From: Novosphingobium sp. CECT 9465
GTDB taxonomy: Bacteria > Pseudomonadota > Alphaproteobacteria > Sphingomonadales > Sphingomonadaceae
Reading direction: 5' to 3'
DNA: 64,000 nucleotides
Assembly (NCBI RefSeq): GCF_920987055.1
Contig: NZ_CAKLBX010000001.1
Coordinates: forward strand, 1,226,501-1,290,500
Every line of letters begins with the position of its first letter. The stretch's first letter is position 1. Positions 34,962 to 43,215 of this stretch are shown piece by piece. The translations under genes and the position numbers were made by a program. The notes beneath the pieces are model-generated. The model worked only from the letters and a program-made list of their open reading frames with translations, did not search any database and had not been told where the DNA came from.

Positions 34962-36727
34962 TCAGGCTCGACCGCATACGCGCTGCGACTATCGCGCAGG
35001 CCGTCAAGGCCGGGCAGACCACCGCTATCGCCGTGGCGGAGGAGACGCTGGAATGCCTTGCCGCCTACGACAGTATCCAGCCGCAAATCTGGATCAGCCG
35101 CGCATCGCCTGAACAACTGCTCGACGCCGCGCGCGCCATCGATGCGCGAATTGCCGCTGGCGAGGTATTGCCACTGGCCGGTGTGCCTTTCGCCGTGAAG
35201 GACAATATTGACGTCGCAGGCTTCGAAACCACTGCGGCATGTCCGGCCTTTGGCTATCTGCCCGATGCTTCGGCTACGGTTGTCGAACGCCTGCTCGCGG
35301 CCGGGGCACTGTGCGTCGGCAAGACCAATCTCGATCAGTTCGCCACCGGCCTCAACGGTACGCGCAGTCCTTACGGGGCGCCGCGCAACGCCTACAACCT
35401 TGCCTACGTCAGCGGCGGGTCCAGTTCCGGCTCGTCCAGCGCGGTGGCGGCGGGGCTGGTGGCCTTCGCGCTGGGCACCGACACCGCCGGTTCGGGCCGT
35501 GTCCCCGCGGCGTTCCAGCACCTGATCGGGTTCAAGCCGAGCAAGGGGCGGTGGAGCAACCGGGGGCTGGTGCCCGCCTGCCGCACACTCGATTGCATCA
35601 GCGTCTTCACGGATGACATCGCCGATGCCCGCCTGATCGACGCGGTCGTGGCAGGCTTCGATGCGGCTGATGCCTATTCGAAGCCGCTTGCCAACCGCCC
35701 CCTCGAGCGCAAGACCATCGGTGTCCCGCGCCGTGACCAGCGCATGTTCTTCGGCGATGGCGAAGCCGAATATCTCTATGATCGCGCGCTCGAAAAGCTG
35801 GGCGAACTGGGCGAGGTGGTAGAGATCGACTACGCGCCGCTGCAGGAAGCGGCGCAGTTGCTGTACAGCGGGCCGTGGGTGGCCGAACGGACTGCCGCCC
35901 TTGCCAGTCTGCTGGCCAGCAATCCCGATGCCATCGATCCGACGGTGCGCGAAGTCGTGTCTCCGGGGCTGGAAATCGGTGCGGTCGATCTGTTCAACGG
36001 CATCTATCGCCTTGCCGAACTGAAGCGTCATGCCGACCAGCTTTGGAACAGCATCGACCTGATGGCCTTTCCCACCACGGGCACGACATATCGCGTGGCC
36101 GAACTTCAGGCCGCACCGATTGCGCTGAACAGCGCATTGGGATTTTACACCAACTTCGTCAATCTGCTCGACATGGCAGCACTGGCGATCCCTGCCGGAA
36201 TGCGTGGCAATGCCACCGGGTTCGGGATTACGCTTATCGGCCCGGCCGATACCGACGCTGCGCTGCTGGACATTGCAGACGCCTATCTCGCGGTGGCGGA
36301 CCTCCCATCGCTACCCCCGCTCGATCTGGAGGGCAAAATGCAGACCGTGAAACTCGCCGTTGTGGGCGCTCACCTCAAGGACATGCCGCTCCACTGGCAG
36401 CTTACATCGCGCAATGCCACGTTCGTCGGCGCATTCGAAACGGCACCGACTTACCGTCTCTATGCCATGGCCGATAGTGTGCCGCCCAAGCCGGCCTTGG
36501 TACATAGTACGGATGGCGCGGCGATTGCCGTTGAAGTCTATGAACTGGGTGTGGCTGAATTTGGCAGCTTCGTGGTCGAAGTGCCCGCTCCGCTTGCCAT
36601 CGGCACCGTCACGCTGGCGGACGGCACCAGCGTCAAAGGCTTCGTTTCGGAACCGCGCGCGCTGACCGGGGCTGAGGACATCACCAGTCTTGGCGGCTGG
36701 CGCGCGTACATTGCATCGCGCGCCTGA
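34958..36727 (+). CDS. atzF: Allophanate hydrolase
   Basis: A 589-residue amidase-signature enzyme plus C-terminal domain. It splits allophanate into two CO2 and two ammonia. Catalytic elements: Lys in PFAVKDNIDVAG, the Gly-Ser stretch SGGSSSGSSSAVAAG (about residues 152-166) and GTDTAGSGRVPAAFQ. The last ~140 residues (from MQTVKLAVVGAHLKDMPLHW) form the allophanate hydrolase C-terminal domain. It follows the carboxylase with an ATGA overlap and completes the nitrogen-release route. Confidence 0.92.
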   Translation: MIRLDRIRAATIAQAVKAGQTTAIAVAEETLECLAAYDSIQPQIWISRASPEQLLDAARAIDARIAAGEVLPLAGVPFAVKDNIDVAGFETTAACPAFGYLPDASATVVERLLAAGALCVGKTNLDQFATGLNGTRSPYGAPRNAYNLAYVSGGSSSGSSSAVAAGLVAFALGTDTAGSGRVPAAFQHLIGFKPSKGRWSNRGLVPACRTLDCISVFTDDIADARLIDAVVAGFDAADAYSKPLANRPLERKTIGVPRRDQRMFFGDGEAEYLYDRALEKLGELGEVVEIDYAPLQEAAQLLYSGPWVAERTAALASLLASNPDAIDPTVREVVSPGLEIGAVDLFNGIYRLAELKRHADQLWNSIDLMAFPTTGTTYRVAELQAAPIALNSALGFYTNFVNLLDMAALAIPAGMRGNATGFGITLIGPADTDAALLDIADAYLAVADLPSLPPLDLEGKMQTVKLAVVGAHLKDMPLHWQLTSRNATFVGAFETAPTYRLYAMADSVPPKPALVHSTDGAAIAVEVYELGVAEFGSFVVEVPAPLAIGTVTLADGTSVKGFVSEPRALTGAEDITSLGGWRAYIASRA

Positions 36728-36763
36728 CGCGAAGCTCGAATCACCACGACGAAAGGGCAGACG

Positions 36764-37696
36764 ATGCAGAAGCTTCGAGTGATAGCCACCGCAATGGCAG
36801 CGGGCCTTTGCGGGATTTCGTCCGCTGCGCTGGCACATGCCGAACAGGTAATCGACGTTCCCGGTTTCGCCGATTTCCTTGCGGTGGACGGTGACAGCGT
36901 GTGGGCCACGAATGCGGGCAGGGTTGAGCGCTGGTCCCGCAAAGGCAAGCTTGCCGGTGTTGCGATGGGGCGTCCCTGCGGGGCGATGGCCGTTGCCGAG
37001 GGCAGCCTGTGGGTTGCCGATTGCAAGGAAAATGCGCTCATCCGCATCGATACGGCCAAGGCCGAGAAGATCGCCACGATTGCCACCGGCATCGCCAATC
37101 CCAAGGGCGAGCTGAATGTCGTGGCGGGTGCGGGATCGGTATGGGTCGCCAGCGATCCGAAAGGGATCGTTTCGCGCATCGATCCGGCAACCAACAAGGT
37201 CACGGCCCGGATCAAGGTGAACCCGGAAACGCATTACCTCGCGTTCGGATTTGGATCGCTATGGGCGGTCAGCAGCGATAGCAGCGCGATCCAACGCATC
37301 GATCCTGCGACCAATGCTGTCGTCAAAACCACGGCGCTGGGTAAAGTGCCGGGCTTTCTCGCGGCTGGCGAAGGTGCGGTTTGGGTTCAGGAGCAGGGCG
37401 ATGGCACGGTGGCGCGCATCGATCCGCAAACAGGGGATGTGACAGGCCGGGTCAAGGTTGGCGCGGTGCTGAAATATGGCGATATCGATACGGGCGCGGG
37501 TATGGTGTGGCTGCGCACGACCGAGGACCAGACTTTCGTTGCGATCGATCCGGCAACGCTTACGGTCACTGCGCGGTTGGGCAAGGCGGAGGGCAGCGGC
37601 GCGTTGCGCTTTACGCCAGACGGCCTGTGGACCTCTGCCCACGATGTGCACACGCTGACATGGTGGCCTGCGCCAGTCCTGACGCCGGGGAAATGA
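36764..37696 (+). CDS. Exported seven-bladed beta-propeller protein, YncE/Vgb-like
   Basis: A 310-residue protein with a signal peptide (IATAMAAGLCGISSAALA). It contains about seven repeats of a GS(L/V)W motif followed by RIDPxTxxV, for example GSLWVADCKENALIRIDTAK, GSVWVASDPKG and GAVWVQEQGDGTVARIDPQT. This indicates a periplasmic beta-propeller like YncE or virginiamycin B lyase. It starts 36 bp after atzF and ends before a strong terminator, so it is the last gene of the operon. Its role there is unknown. Confidence 0.8.
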   Translation: MQKLRVIATAMAAGLCGISSAALAHAEQVIDVPGFADFLAVDGDSVWATNAGRVERWSRKGKLAGVAMGRPCGAMAVAEGSLWVADCKENALIRIDTAKAEKIATIATGIANPKGELNVVAGAGSVWVASDPKGIVSRIDPATNKVTARIKVNPETHYLAFGFGSLWAVSSDSSAIQRIDPATNAVVKTTALGKVPGFLAAGEGAVWVQEQGDGTVARIDPQTGDVTGRVKVGAVLKYGDIDTGAGMVWLRTTEDQTFVAIDPATLTVTARLGKAEGSGALRFTPDGLWTSAHDVHTLTWWPAPVLTPGK

Positions 37697-37736
37697 CCAC
37701 ATTCGCGGCCCGACGATTGTCAGGCCGCGAATGTGG
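37697..37736. terminator. Bidirectional hairpin terminator
   Basis: CCACATTCGCGGCC pairs perfectly with GGCCGCGAATGTGG over a 12-base loop. It lies exactly between the convergent propeller gene and the UrcA gene, so it can serve both strands. Neither side has a long T-run. Confidence 0.7.
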
Positions 37737-37741
37737 CTGAA

Positions 37742-38080
37742 TCAACGGCGCGCGGCAAGCCGGACAGCAGTGCCCTGCTCAGCAGCAAGCCGGGTTTCGA
37801 TCTGCGCGCGGACATCGGCGACGACCGCGGCGCGGCATTCCTGCGTCTTGGCTTCAAGTGCAAGGTGCACACCCGAAAGACGATCGCCACACACGGCGCG
37901 CGCAGCCTGGTCCATGCGGATGGCAAGGCGTTCCTGACCGTCGGCGGTGGACAGGTTGAGATCCTGAAGGTTCAGGACGGCCTTGTCACGGGCGAAGGGA
38001 TTTTCGGTCGCGGCGGCGGCGGGAACCGTGGTCGCGAATGCGAGAGTGGCGAGTGCCACGTGGCCAATCTTCAACGTCAT
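37742..38080 (-). CDS. UrcA family protein, exported
   Basis: A 112-residue UrcA-family protein with a signal peptide (GHVALATLAFATTVPAAAA). The body carries the pattern LNLQDLNLSTADGQERLAIR...ARAVCGD...CRAAVVADVRAQI, with two Cys likely disulfide-bonded. The family is common in sphingomonads and Caulobacter and has no assigned function. Confidence 0.8.
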   Translation of the reverse strand: MTLKIGHVALATLAFATTVPAAAATENPFARDKAVLNLQDLNLSTADGQERLAIRMDQAARAVCGDRLSGVHLALEAKTQECRAAVVADVRAQIETRLAAEQGTAVRLAARR

Positions 38081-38197
38081 CTCCTGCGTAGAACGGGCAC
38101 CGCTCTATGGCGGCTGCCACTCACATAGCAACGCGGGATGAAACTTTCAATATTGAACCCAAATTTGTTGTTTTATTACTATAAGGTTTGGGCGGTA

Positions 38198-38560
38198 TTA
38201 CTTCACCCGGACAACCAGGATGGCGAGATTGCCCGTGTGGCCAAGCATGCCGATGGGCAGGTCCGCCTCATGCTCGGCCCCGGCCACGGACACCGAAATC
38301 GTTCGCGCATAAGGTTCGGACCAGGCGCGCACGGTATTTACCGGCAAGCGTAGGCGCCACTTGCGCGCGCCTTGCGCCGCAACGACATGGCCGTTGATGC
38401 TGACTTCCGAAGTCGCCTCGTCACGGTGGCCGGAAACGAGCAGACAGCTTTCCGACCCGCAATTGACCAACTTTGCTGAGGGTGCAGGCGCGGCAAGGGC
38501 CGGTGCAGCCATGCCACTTGCCAGAAGCGTGCTCAGTGCAAATGTCTTGAGACCGATCAT
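38198..38560 (-). CDS. Small exported hypothetical protein
   Basis: I do not recognise a family for this 120-residue protein. It has a signal peptide (TFALSTLLASGMAAPALA), a CGSESC cysteine pair near the mature N-terminus and beta-rich text (GARKWRLRLPVNTVRAWSEP). A strong AGGAGG precedes the ATG at 38560. It lies 16 bp downstream of the sulfotransferase gene on the same strand and may be co-transcribed with it. Confidence 0.7.
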   Translation of the reverse strand: MIGLKTFALSTLLASGMAAPALAAPAPSAKLVNCGSESCLLVSGHRDEATSEVSINGHVVAAQGARKWRLRLPVNTVRAWSEPYARTISVSVAGAEHEADLPIGMLGHTGNLAILVVRVK

Positions 38561-38576
38561 GGGCCTAAGCCTCCTT

Positions 38577-40154
38577 TCAATCGATGGCGATGCCGGCCCG
38601 CTCGAAGAAGCGGCGGACGGGTTCGAGCACTTCGGCGTGGCGCTTCCAGCGCGCGACCGAGTCGGCGTAGATCGGGCGGCGCACTTGCGCGGCGCTCGGC
38701 GTGGAAACGGGTGCGGCATTGGTGTGGAACGAAAGGCAATCGTCCGACCAGTCCAGCCCGCAGTGGGCCAGCAACTGGCGGGTCTGCCCTTGCTGGTCCG
38801 CGACCAGGTCTTCGTAGCGCAGTTCCAGTACGCGCCCCGGCAGCGCCGCGCGCCACAACGCCATCAGCTGGTCGAAGCGCGCATAGTAAGCGGCGATGTC
38901 GAGCAGGTCGTAGCTGTAATCGTAATAGCGCGAGCTGATCGCAAACAGGTTGCGGAAGTTGGCCAGCACCGTGTCCATCGGATTGCGGCGCAGGCAGACG
39001 ATTTTGGCATTGGGCAAGGCTTTGGCGATGAAGCCCGCATAATGGAAATTGCCCGGAAACTTGTCGGTAAAGCGCAGCGCCGGATTGCGGCGGTGGTGGC
39101 TGGCGCGCTGCAGGTAATCATGCCCGATTGCGCCCAGATCGGTCCGCGCCGCTTCGGCGATGGTTTCGGCGTCCATCACGGTCTGGCTGCGGGTTCCGGC
39201 TGCCTTCTTCACGGCAAGCGGCATGGCCTGCAATTCACCGGCGCTTTCGACATCGGGATGTGAGGAGAGGATGCGGTCGACCAGCGTCGTACCGGTGCGC
39301 GGCATGCCGATGATGAAGATCGGCGATTCTTCAGATGCTCCGCTGACCGATGCATCCTGCAATCTCGGCCAGCTTGCCTCTATCGCATCGAAAGAAGCTG
39401 AATCGCTGGCGAAAGTGTAGGGCAGGGTGCGTCGGTGTTCGGCGTTCGCAGCGCAAAGCGTATCAAGCGCCTGATCCGGTTCGCCAATGTCCTCCAGTTC
39501 CTTGGATAGGGCATAGCCCAGCAGCAGCCGGTCACGGCCTTCGCGCGCCGCGGCGTAAGTCCGTCCAAGCCGCTCGACATGATTGCTCTGGCGGCTTTGC
39601 TTGCGCAGGCGGGACAGCAGGTGATGTGCGCGGGCCTGTGAAGGGGCGAGCGCGATCAGCGCTTCCAGCGCTGCTTCCGCTTCATCGGTGCGTCCGAGAA
39701 AGTTGAGCGTGACCGCCTGATTGTATCGGTATTCGGTGTTGCCCGGCTCCAGCCGCACCGCTTCGGCAAAGTGGCCGAGAGCGGCTGCATGGTTGCCAAG
39801 GCGGGCATAGACACAACCCATCGTGTCACGGCCAAGAGCATCGGCGGGTGGCGCGATTTCGGCATCGCGCAGCGTGGCTGCCGCATCGCCATCGCGGCGG
39901 ACCAGCGTGTAAAGCCGCGCCAGATGCGCGCGGTATTCGCCCTGCGGATCGATCGCCACAGCCTGCGCCAGATGGGCGATGGCCGAAGTGATCCGGCCCG
40001 TACCGGCTTGGGCGATACCAACAAGGAAATGCGCTTCGGCATCGCCGGGATTTTCCGCAAGCGCGGCGGTTGCCTGCTGGTGCGTTGTAACCATGTCGCC
40101 CCGGACCAGCGCCTGTCGCGCTGCCTCAATTCGCCCGGAACGCATCAGGATCAT
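38577..40154 (-). CDS. TPR-containing sulfotransferase
   Basis: A 525-residue protein with TPR-like repeats in the first ~230 residues (for example GDAEAHFLVGIAQAGTGRIT and GNTEYRYNQAVTLNFLGRTD) and a sulfotransferase domain from about 275. The PAPS 5'-phosphosulfate loop is IFIIGMPRTGTTLVDRIL, and KIVCLRRNPMDTVLANF carries the 3'-phosphate-binding part. Substrate is unknown, but the ATGA overlap with the sterol-desaturase gene suggests the two may modify the same lipid or sterol-like molecule. Start at 40154 chosen for that overlap; 40145 is possible. Confidence 0.83.
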   Translation of the reverse strand: MILMRSGRIEAARQALVRGDMVTTHQQATAALAENPGDAEAHFLVGIAQAGTGRITSAIAHLAQAVAIDPQGEYRAHLARLYTLVRRDGDAAATLRDAEIAPPADALGRDTMGCVYARLGNHAAALGHFAEAVRLEPGNTEYRYNQAVTLNFLGRTDEAEAALEALIALAPSQARAHHLLSRLRKQSRQSNHVERLGRTYAAAREGRDRLLLGYALSKELEDIGEPDQALDTLCAANAEHRRTLPYTFASDSASFDAIEASWPRLQDASVSGASEESPIFIIGMPRTGTTLVDRILSSHPDVESAGELQAMPLAVKKAAGTRSQTVMDAETIAEAARTDLGAIGHDYLQRASHHRRNPALRFTDKFPGNFHYAGFIAKALPNAKIVCLRRNPMDTVLANFRNLFAISSRYYDYSYDLLDIAAYYARFDQLMALWRAALPGRVLELRYEDLVADQQGQTRQLLAHCGLDWSDDCLSFHTNAAPVSTPSAAQVRRPIYADSVARWKRHAEVLEPVRRFFERAGIAID

Positions 40155-41050
40155 GCCGCTGGCGCCATGGGTTCAGCGCCGGTCCGTCGGGCCTTGATCT
40201 TTTCGATCACCGGCTGGAACGGGAATATCGTCTGTTCCCAGATCGTCAGCCGCTTGCGCTCCTCCTGCCCTACGAGCGCCGCTTCGCCTTCGCGATACGT
40301 GCCGAAGATGCGGTCCAGCAGGATCAGCGAATTGCCATAATTGCAACGCGTTGCCTCGTAATCGGTCGAATGGTGCAGGCTGTGATGGCGGATCGTGGTG
40401 AAGAAGAACGAATACCAGATCGGCGGATCGGCGCGCACGTTGGCGTGGGCGAAGGTGGAAATCACGCCCATCGTATTGATCCCGGCGAATAGCGCGGTCT
40501 TGTCGAAATCGAAGAAGGCCAGAACACTCAGGCTTATCAGGAACAGTTCGATCGGATTGCCGACCGCGCCCTTTGCGGCGTTGAGCTGCGTTAGATGATG
40601 GTGCGGCGCATGGGTCAGCCAGAATGGCGTCGAGTTGTGCATGAGCCGGTGCATCCAGTACTGGCCGAACTCCAAGATCACGATCACCATCACGACCTGC
40701 ACCAGCCAGGGCACATGAACGAGCCATTTGGTGGTGATCCCAAGCGCTTCCTTGGCAGCCAGCAGCGGGTCTTCGACCAGGGTCTGGGTCAACCACGAGA
40801 TGACCGTCGCGCTCAGCACGACATAGAACAGGTCGGTGAAGAACTCCTGCCGGTTCATGCGCCAGCCCGCATGCCGTTCGTTGACCAGTTCGAGCAGCAA
40901 CACGACGATCACGATCAGCGACGATGTGACGATCAGCGTCCAGCCGTGATCGAGAACAGCCTTCGGGGCATAGGCCCAGAACATCAGTACCGCCGCGATC
41001 ATTGCGGGCGGGATCAGATTGAAGACCTTGTTCTTGATGCTCGTTGGCAT
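40151..41050 (-). CDS. Sterol desaturase / fatty acid hydroxylase family protein, copy 2
   Basis: A 299-residue di-iron membrane oxygenase with His boxes QYWMHRLMHN, LTHAPHHHLTQ and TTIRHHSLHHSTD. It is a paralogue of the protein at 21318-22328, with the same order of helices and boxes and shared text such as KGAVGNPIELFLI. A LysR-box-like site lies 76 bp upstream. It is translationally coupled to the TPR-sulfotransferase gene. Confidence 0.88.
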   Translation of the reverse strand: MPTSIKNKVFNLIPPAMIAAVLMFWAYAPKAVLDHGWTLIVTSSLIVIVVLLLELVNERHAGWRMNRQEFFTDLFYVVLSATVISWLTQTLVEDPLLAAKEALGITTKWLVHVPWLVQVVMVIVILEFGQYWMHRLMHNSTPFWLTHAPHHHLTQLNAAKGAVGNPIELFLISLSVLAFFDFDKTALFAGINTMGVISTFAHANVRADPPIWYSFFFTTIRHHSLHHSTDYEATRCNYGNSLILLDRIFGTYREGEAALVGQEERKRLTIWEQTIFPFQPVIEKIKARRTGAEPMAPAA

Positions 41051-41125
41051 TGCGCAGCTCCGAAATATCCCGGAATTTTGCGCTGCGGTGCATCATAAGG
41101 GCAGGCGTAAATGCCCGATGAAAGA

Positions 41126-41142
41126 CATAGATTTGAATTATG
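41126..41142. promoter_or_regulatory. LysR-type box, site 2
   Basis: CATAGATTTGAATTATG matches site 1 (22464-22480) at 15 of 17 positions and keeps the T-N11-A core. It is 76 bp upstream of sterol-desaturase copy 2 and overlaps the last codons of the LysR gene. Confidence 0.55.
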
Positions 41143-42076
41143 ACCTGCGCAGCGCCCTGACCCTGCGGAACACTTCATCCCAGAACAGCTGCGTTGCCGT
41201 GTCTCGCGCCGGTTGCGCGCGCGCCAGCAGGTAGATGTCATAAGAGGGTTCGACATCGGCATGAAGCAGCGGCCACAACGTGCCGTTGGCCACTCCGCTT
41301 TCGGCTGCAAGCACGGGCAGGAAGCCGATCCCCACGCCCAGCGTGATCAGTCTGCGCGCCTCGTTGATATCTTCGGCAAGCCCGCTGACCTTGGTTCCCA
41401 GCCGGTAACGTCGGCGCAAGTGCGTGATCAGCTCGATCTCGTCCTCTCCGGTCAGGACGAAGCCTTCGTCCTTGAGGTCGTTCAGCCGATTGACACGATG
41501 CCCGAAATAGGGGCTGCTGCGCGAACAGTAGAGTTGTTGTCGTTCCACCAGCAACGGCTCGTACATCAGGCTGCCACGAACGCTGCTGTCATAACCGACG
41601 CCGATTTCCACTTCCCCCTGCTCCAGCGCATCGAGAACTTCGCGCCAGGGCGAGACGCGGATTTCGATGTGAATGGCAGGGTTGCGCCGGTGGAAGCTGG
41701 CAATGGCTTCGTCAAACTCAGGCGAGACGAGGCCCGAAACGATCTGAATGCGTACGAACCCTTCGACGCGCTTGGTTGCCTGCGCGATCTGGTGCGGCAT
41801 CATCCGCGCGGATTCGAGCATGTCCTCGCACAGCGCCATCATCGCCTTTCCTGCCGCCGTCATTTCCACGCCAGTGGCGGTGCGGTGCAGAAGTGTGGTG
41901 CCGACGTGATCCTCAAGCCGCTTGAGCGCGGCGCTGATGCTGGGTTGCTGGCGATTGAGCTGGCGCGCCGCCGCGCCGATTCCGCCCGCGCGCACGATAT
42001 CGACGAACGTCCGCATAAGGTTCCAGTCGACGCGGCTGGCAAATTTCTTGTCGATCAGGGGCACGCGATCGCTCAT
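41138..42076 (-). CDS. LysR-family transcriptional regulator
   Basis: A 312-residue LysR regulator. The winged helix-turn-helix is NLMRTFVDIVRAGGIGAAAR followed by QQPSISAALKRLEDHVGTTLL. The effector domain begins at GFVRIQIVSGLVSPEF. It is divergent from the oxygenase operon, the classical LysR arrangement. The start at 42076 gives about 20 residues before the HTH; a further upstream start is less typical. Dyads at 42136, 41126 and 22464 are candidate targets. Confidence 0.88.
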   Translation of the reverse strand: MSDRVPLIDKKFASRVDWNLMRTFVDIVRAGGIGAAARQLNRQQPSISAALKRLEDHVGTTLLHRTATGVEMTAAGKAMMALCEDMLESARMMPHQIAQATKRVEGFVRIQIVSGLVSPEFDEAIASFHRRNPAIHIEIRVSPWREVLDALEQGEVEIGVGYDSSVRGSLMYEPLLVERQQLYCSRSSPYFGHRVNRLNDLKDEGFVLTGEDEIELITHLRRRYRLGTKVSGLAEDINEARRLITLGVGIGFLPVLAAESGVANGTLWPLLHADVEPSYDIYLLARAQPARDTATQLFWDEVFRRVRALRRS

Positions 42077-42135
42077 GCCGGTGTCTCTCGTCTGAAGGAT
42101 TTCATCTGGCGTGTTTAGCGCCTCAGGATCATGAT

Positions 42136-42152
42136 CATAGATCAAAATGATG
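42136..42152. promoter_or_regulatory. LysR-type box, site 3 (divergent promoter)
   Basis: CATAGATCAAAATGATG matches the reverse complement of site 1 at 14 of 17 positions. It sits 60 bp before the LysR start and about 60 bp before the oxygenase start. A perfect palindrome GATCATGATC (42127-42136) abuts it, which could be a second binding half. Confidence 0.55.
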
Positions 42153-42210
42153 AAAAACATAAAAATGAGCCGTCTATCGTTATGACCTGTCCAATCTATC
42201 TCCGGTGAGC

Positions 42211-43215
42211 ATGACCGAACCGCACCTTCTCCCGATCGTCGATATCTCAGGACTGGGCAGCGATGCCATTGACGACCGGCTTGCGGTGGCCCGCGAACTG
42301 GACCGGGCCTGTGCGGATTTCGGGTTTCTCTACATCACCGGCGGGCAACTCGAAGGTGCACTGTTCGACCGGCTGATCGCCCGCGCCAGAACGTATTTCG
42401 CGCTTGATCACAAGACCAAGATGGCAAGCTATATCGGCCTGTCCGAGAACCACAGCGGGTATGTGCCGGTAGGCGAGGAGCAGTTTGCCGAGGGCACCGC
42501 AGATCTCAAGGAAGCGTACGACATAAATCACGATTACCGGCGGATTGACGGTCGCAGGCGGCTGCTGGGGCCGAATATCTGGCCCGATATGCCCGGATTT
42601 CGCGAGGATGTGCAGGCCTATTATCAGCATGTCACCGGGATCGGTCGCCAGTTGTTCCGCGGTTTCGCGCTGGCGCTTGGTCTGGACGAGCATCATTTCG
42701 ATGGACTGGCCCGCAACCCGCCAAGCCAGCTTCGCATGATCCACTATCCGTTCGATGCCGGTGCGCAGGACAGGCCCGGTATCGGATCGCACACCGACTA
42801 TGAATGCTTTACCCTGCTGTTCGCCACCGCCCCCGGTCTGCAGATCGTGGACAAGCAGGGGAACTGGCAGGATGTTCCGCTGGTGGAAGGCGCAATGATC
42901 ATGAACATTGGCGACATGATGGAGATCCTCTCGAATGGCCGCTATGTCGCCACTCGGCACCGCGTCAAGAAGGTGCCAGAGGAGCGCTACTCGTTCGCGC
43001 TGTTCCATTCGCTGGATTACGATCACGTTGTCGCGCCGGTCGTCAAAGGCCAGCCCCCGCGATACGCGCCGCTGCGGTGCGGGGAACATCTGTACAACCA
43101 GACGGCGCAGACATTCGCCTATCTCAAGCGCCGGATCGCCAGCGGGGAGCTTGTTCTCCATGAGGCGGCCCCACTCGATTCCTTCGGCCAGCGTGTTTCG
43201 GCGGCAACCGCGTGA
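42211..43215 (+). CDS. Isopenicillin-N-synthase-like 2-oxoglutarate/Fe(II) oxygenase
   Basis: A 334-residue non-haem iron dioxygenase. The N-terminal DIOX_N part includes LPIVDISGLGSD and ACADFGFLYITGG. The iron triad is HTDYECFT (H, D) and TRHRVKK (H), with the 2-oxoglutarate-binding Arg in ERYSFALFHS. Substrate is not evident. A GTG at 42205 in frame is an alternative start. Its stop overlaps the next gene. The divergent LysR gene probably regulates it. Confidence 0.85.
   Translation: MTEPHLLPIVDISGLGSDAIDDRLAVARELDRACADFGFLYITGGQLEGALFDRLIARARTYFALDHKTKMASYIGLSENHSGYVPVGEEQFAEGTADLKEAYDINHDYRRIDGRRRLLGPNIWPDMPGFREDVQAYYQHVTGIGRQLFRGFALALGLDEHHFDGLARNPPSQLRMIHYPFDAGAQDRPGIGSHTDYECFTLLFATAPGLQIVDKQGNWQDVPLVEGAMIMNIGDMMEILSNGRYVATRHRVKKVPEERYSFALFHSLDYDHVVAPVVKGQPPRYAPLRCGEHLYNQTAQTFAYLKRRIASGELVLHEAAPLDSFGQRVSAATA

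Noticed and set aside
38173..38201. Two TATTACT strings resembling the guanidine-operon repeat arms
   Set aside because: They are direct, not inverted, lack the 12-base spacing and lie at the end of a small gene.
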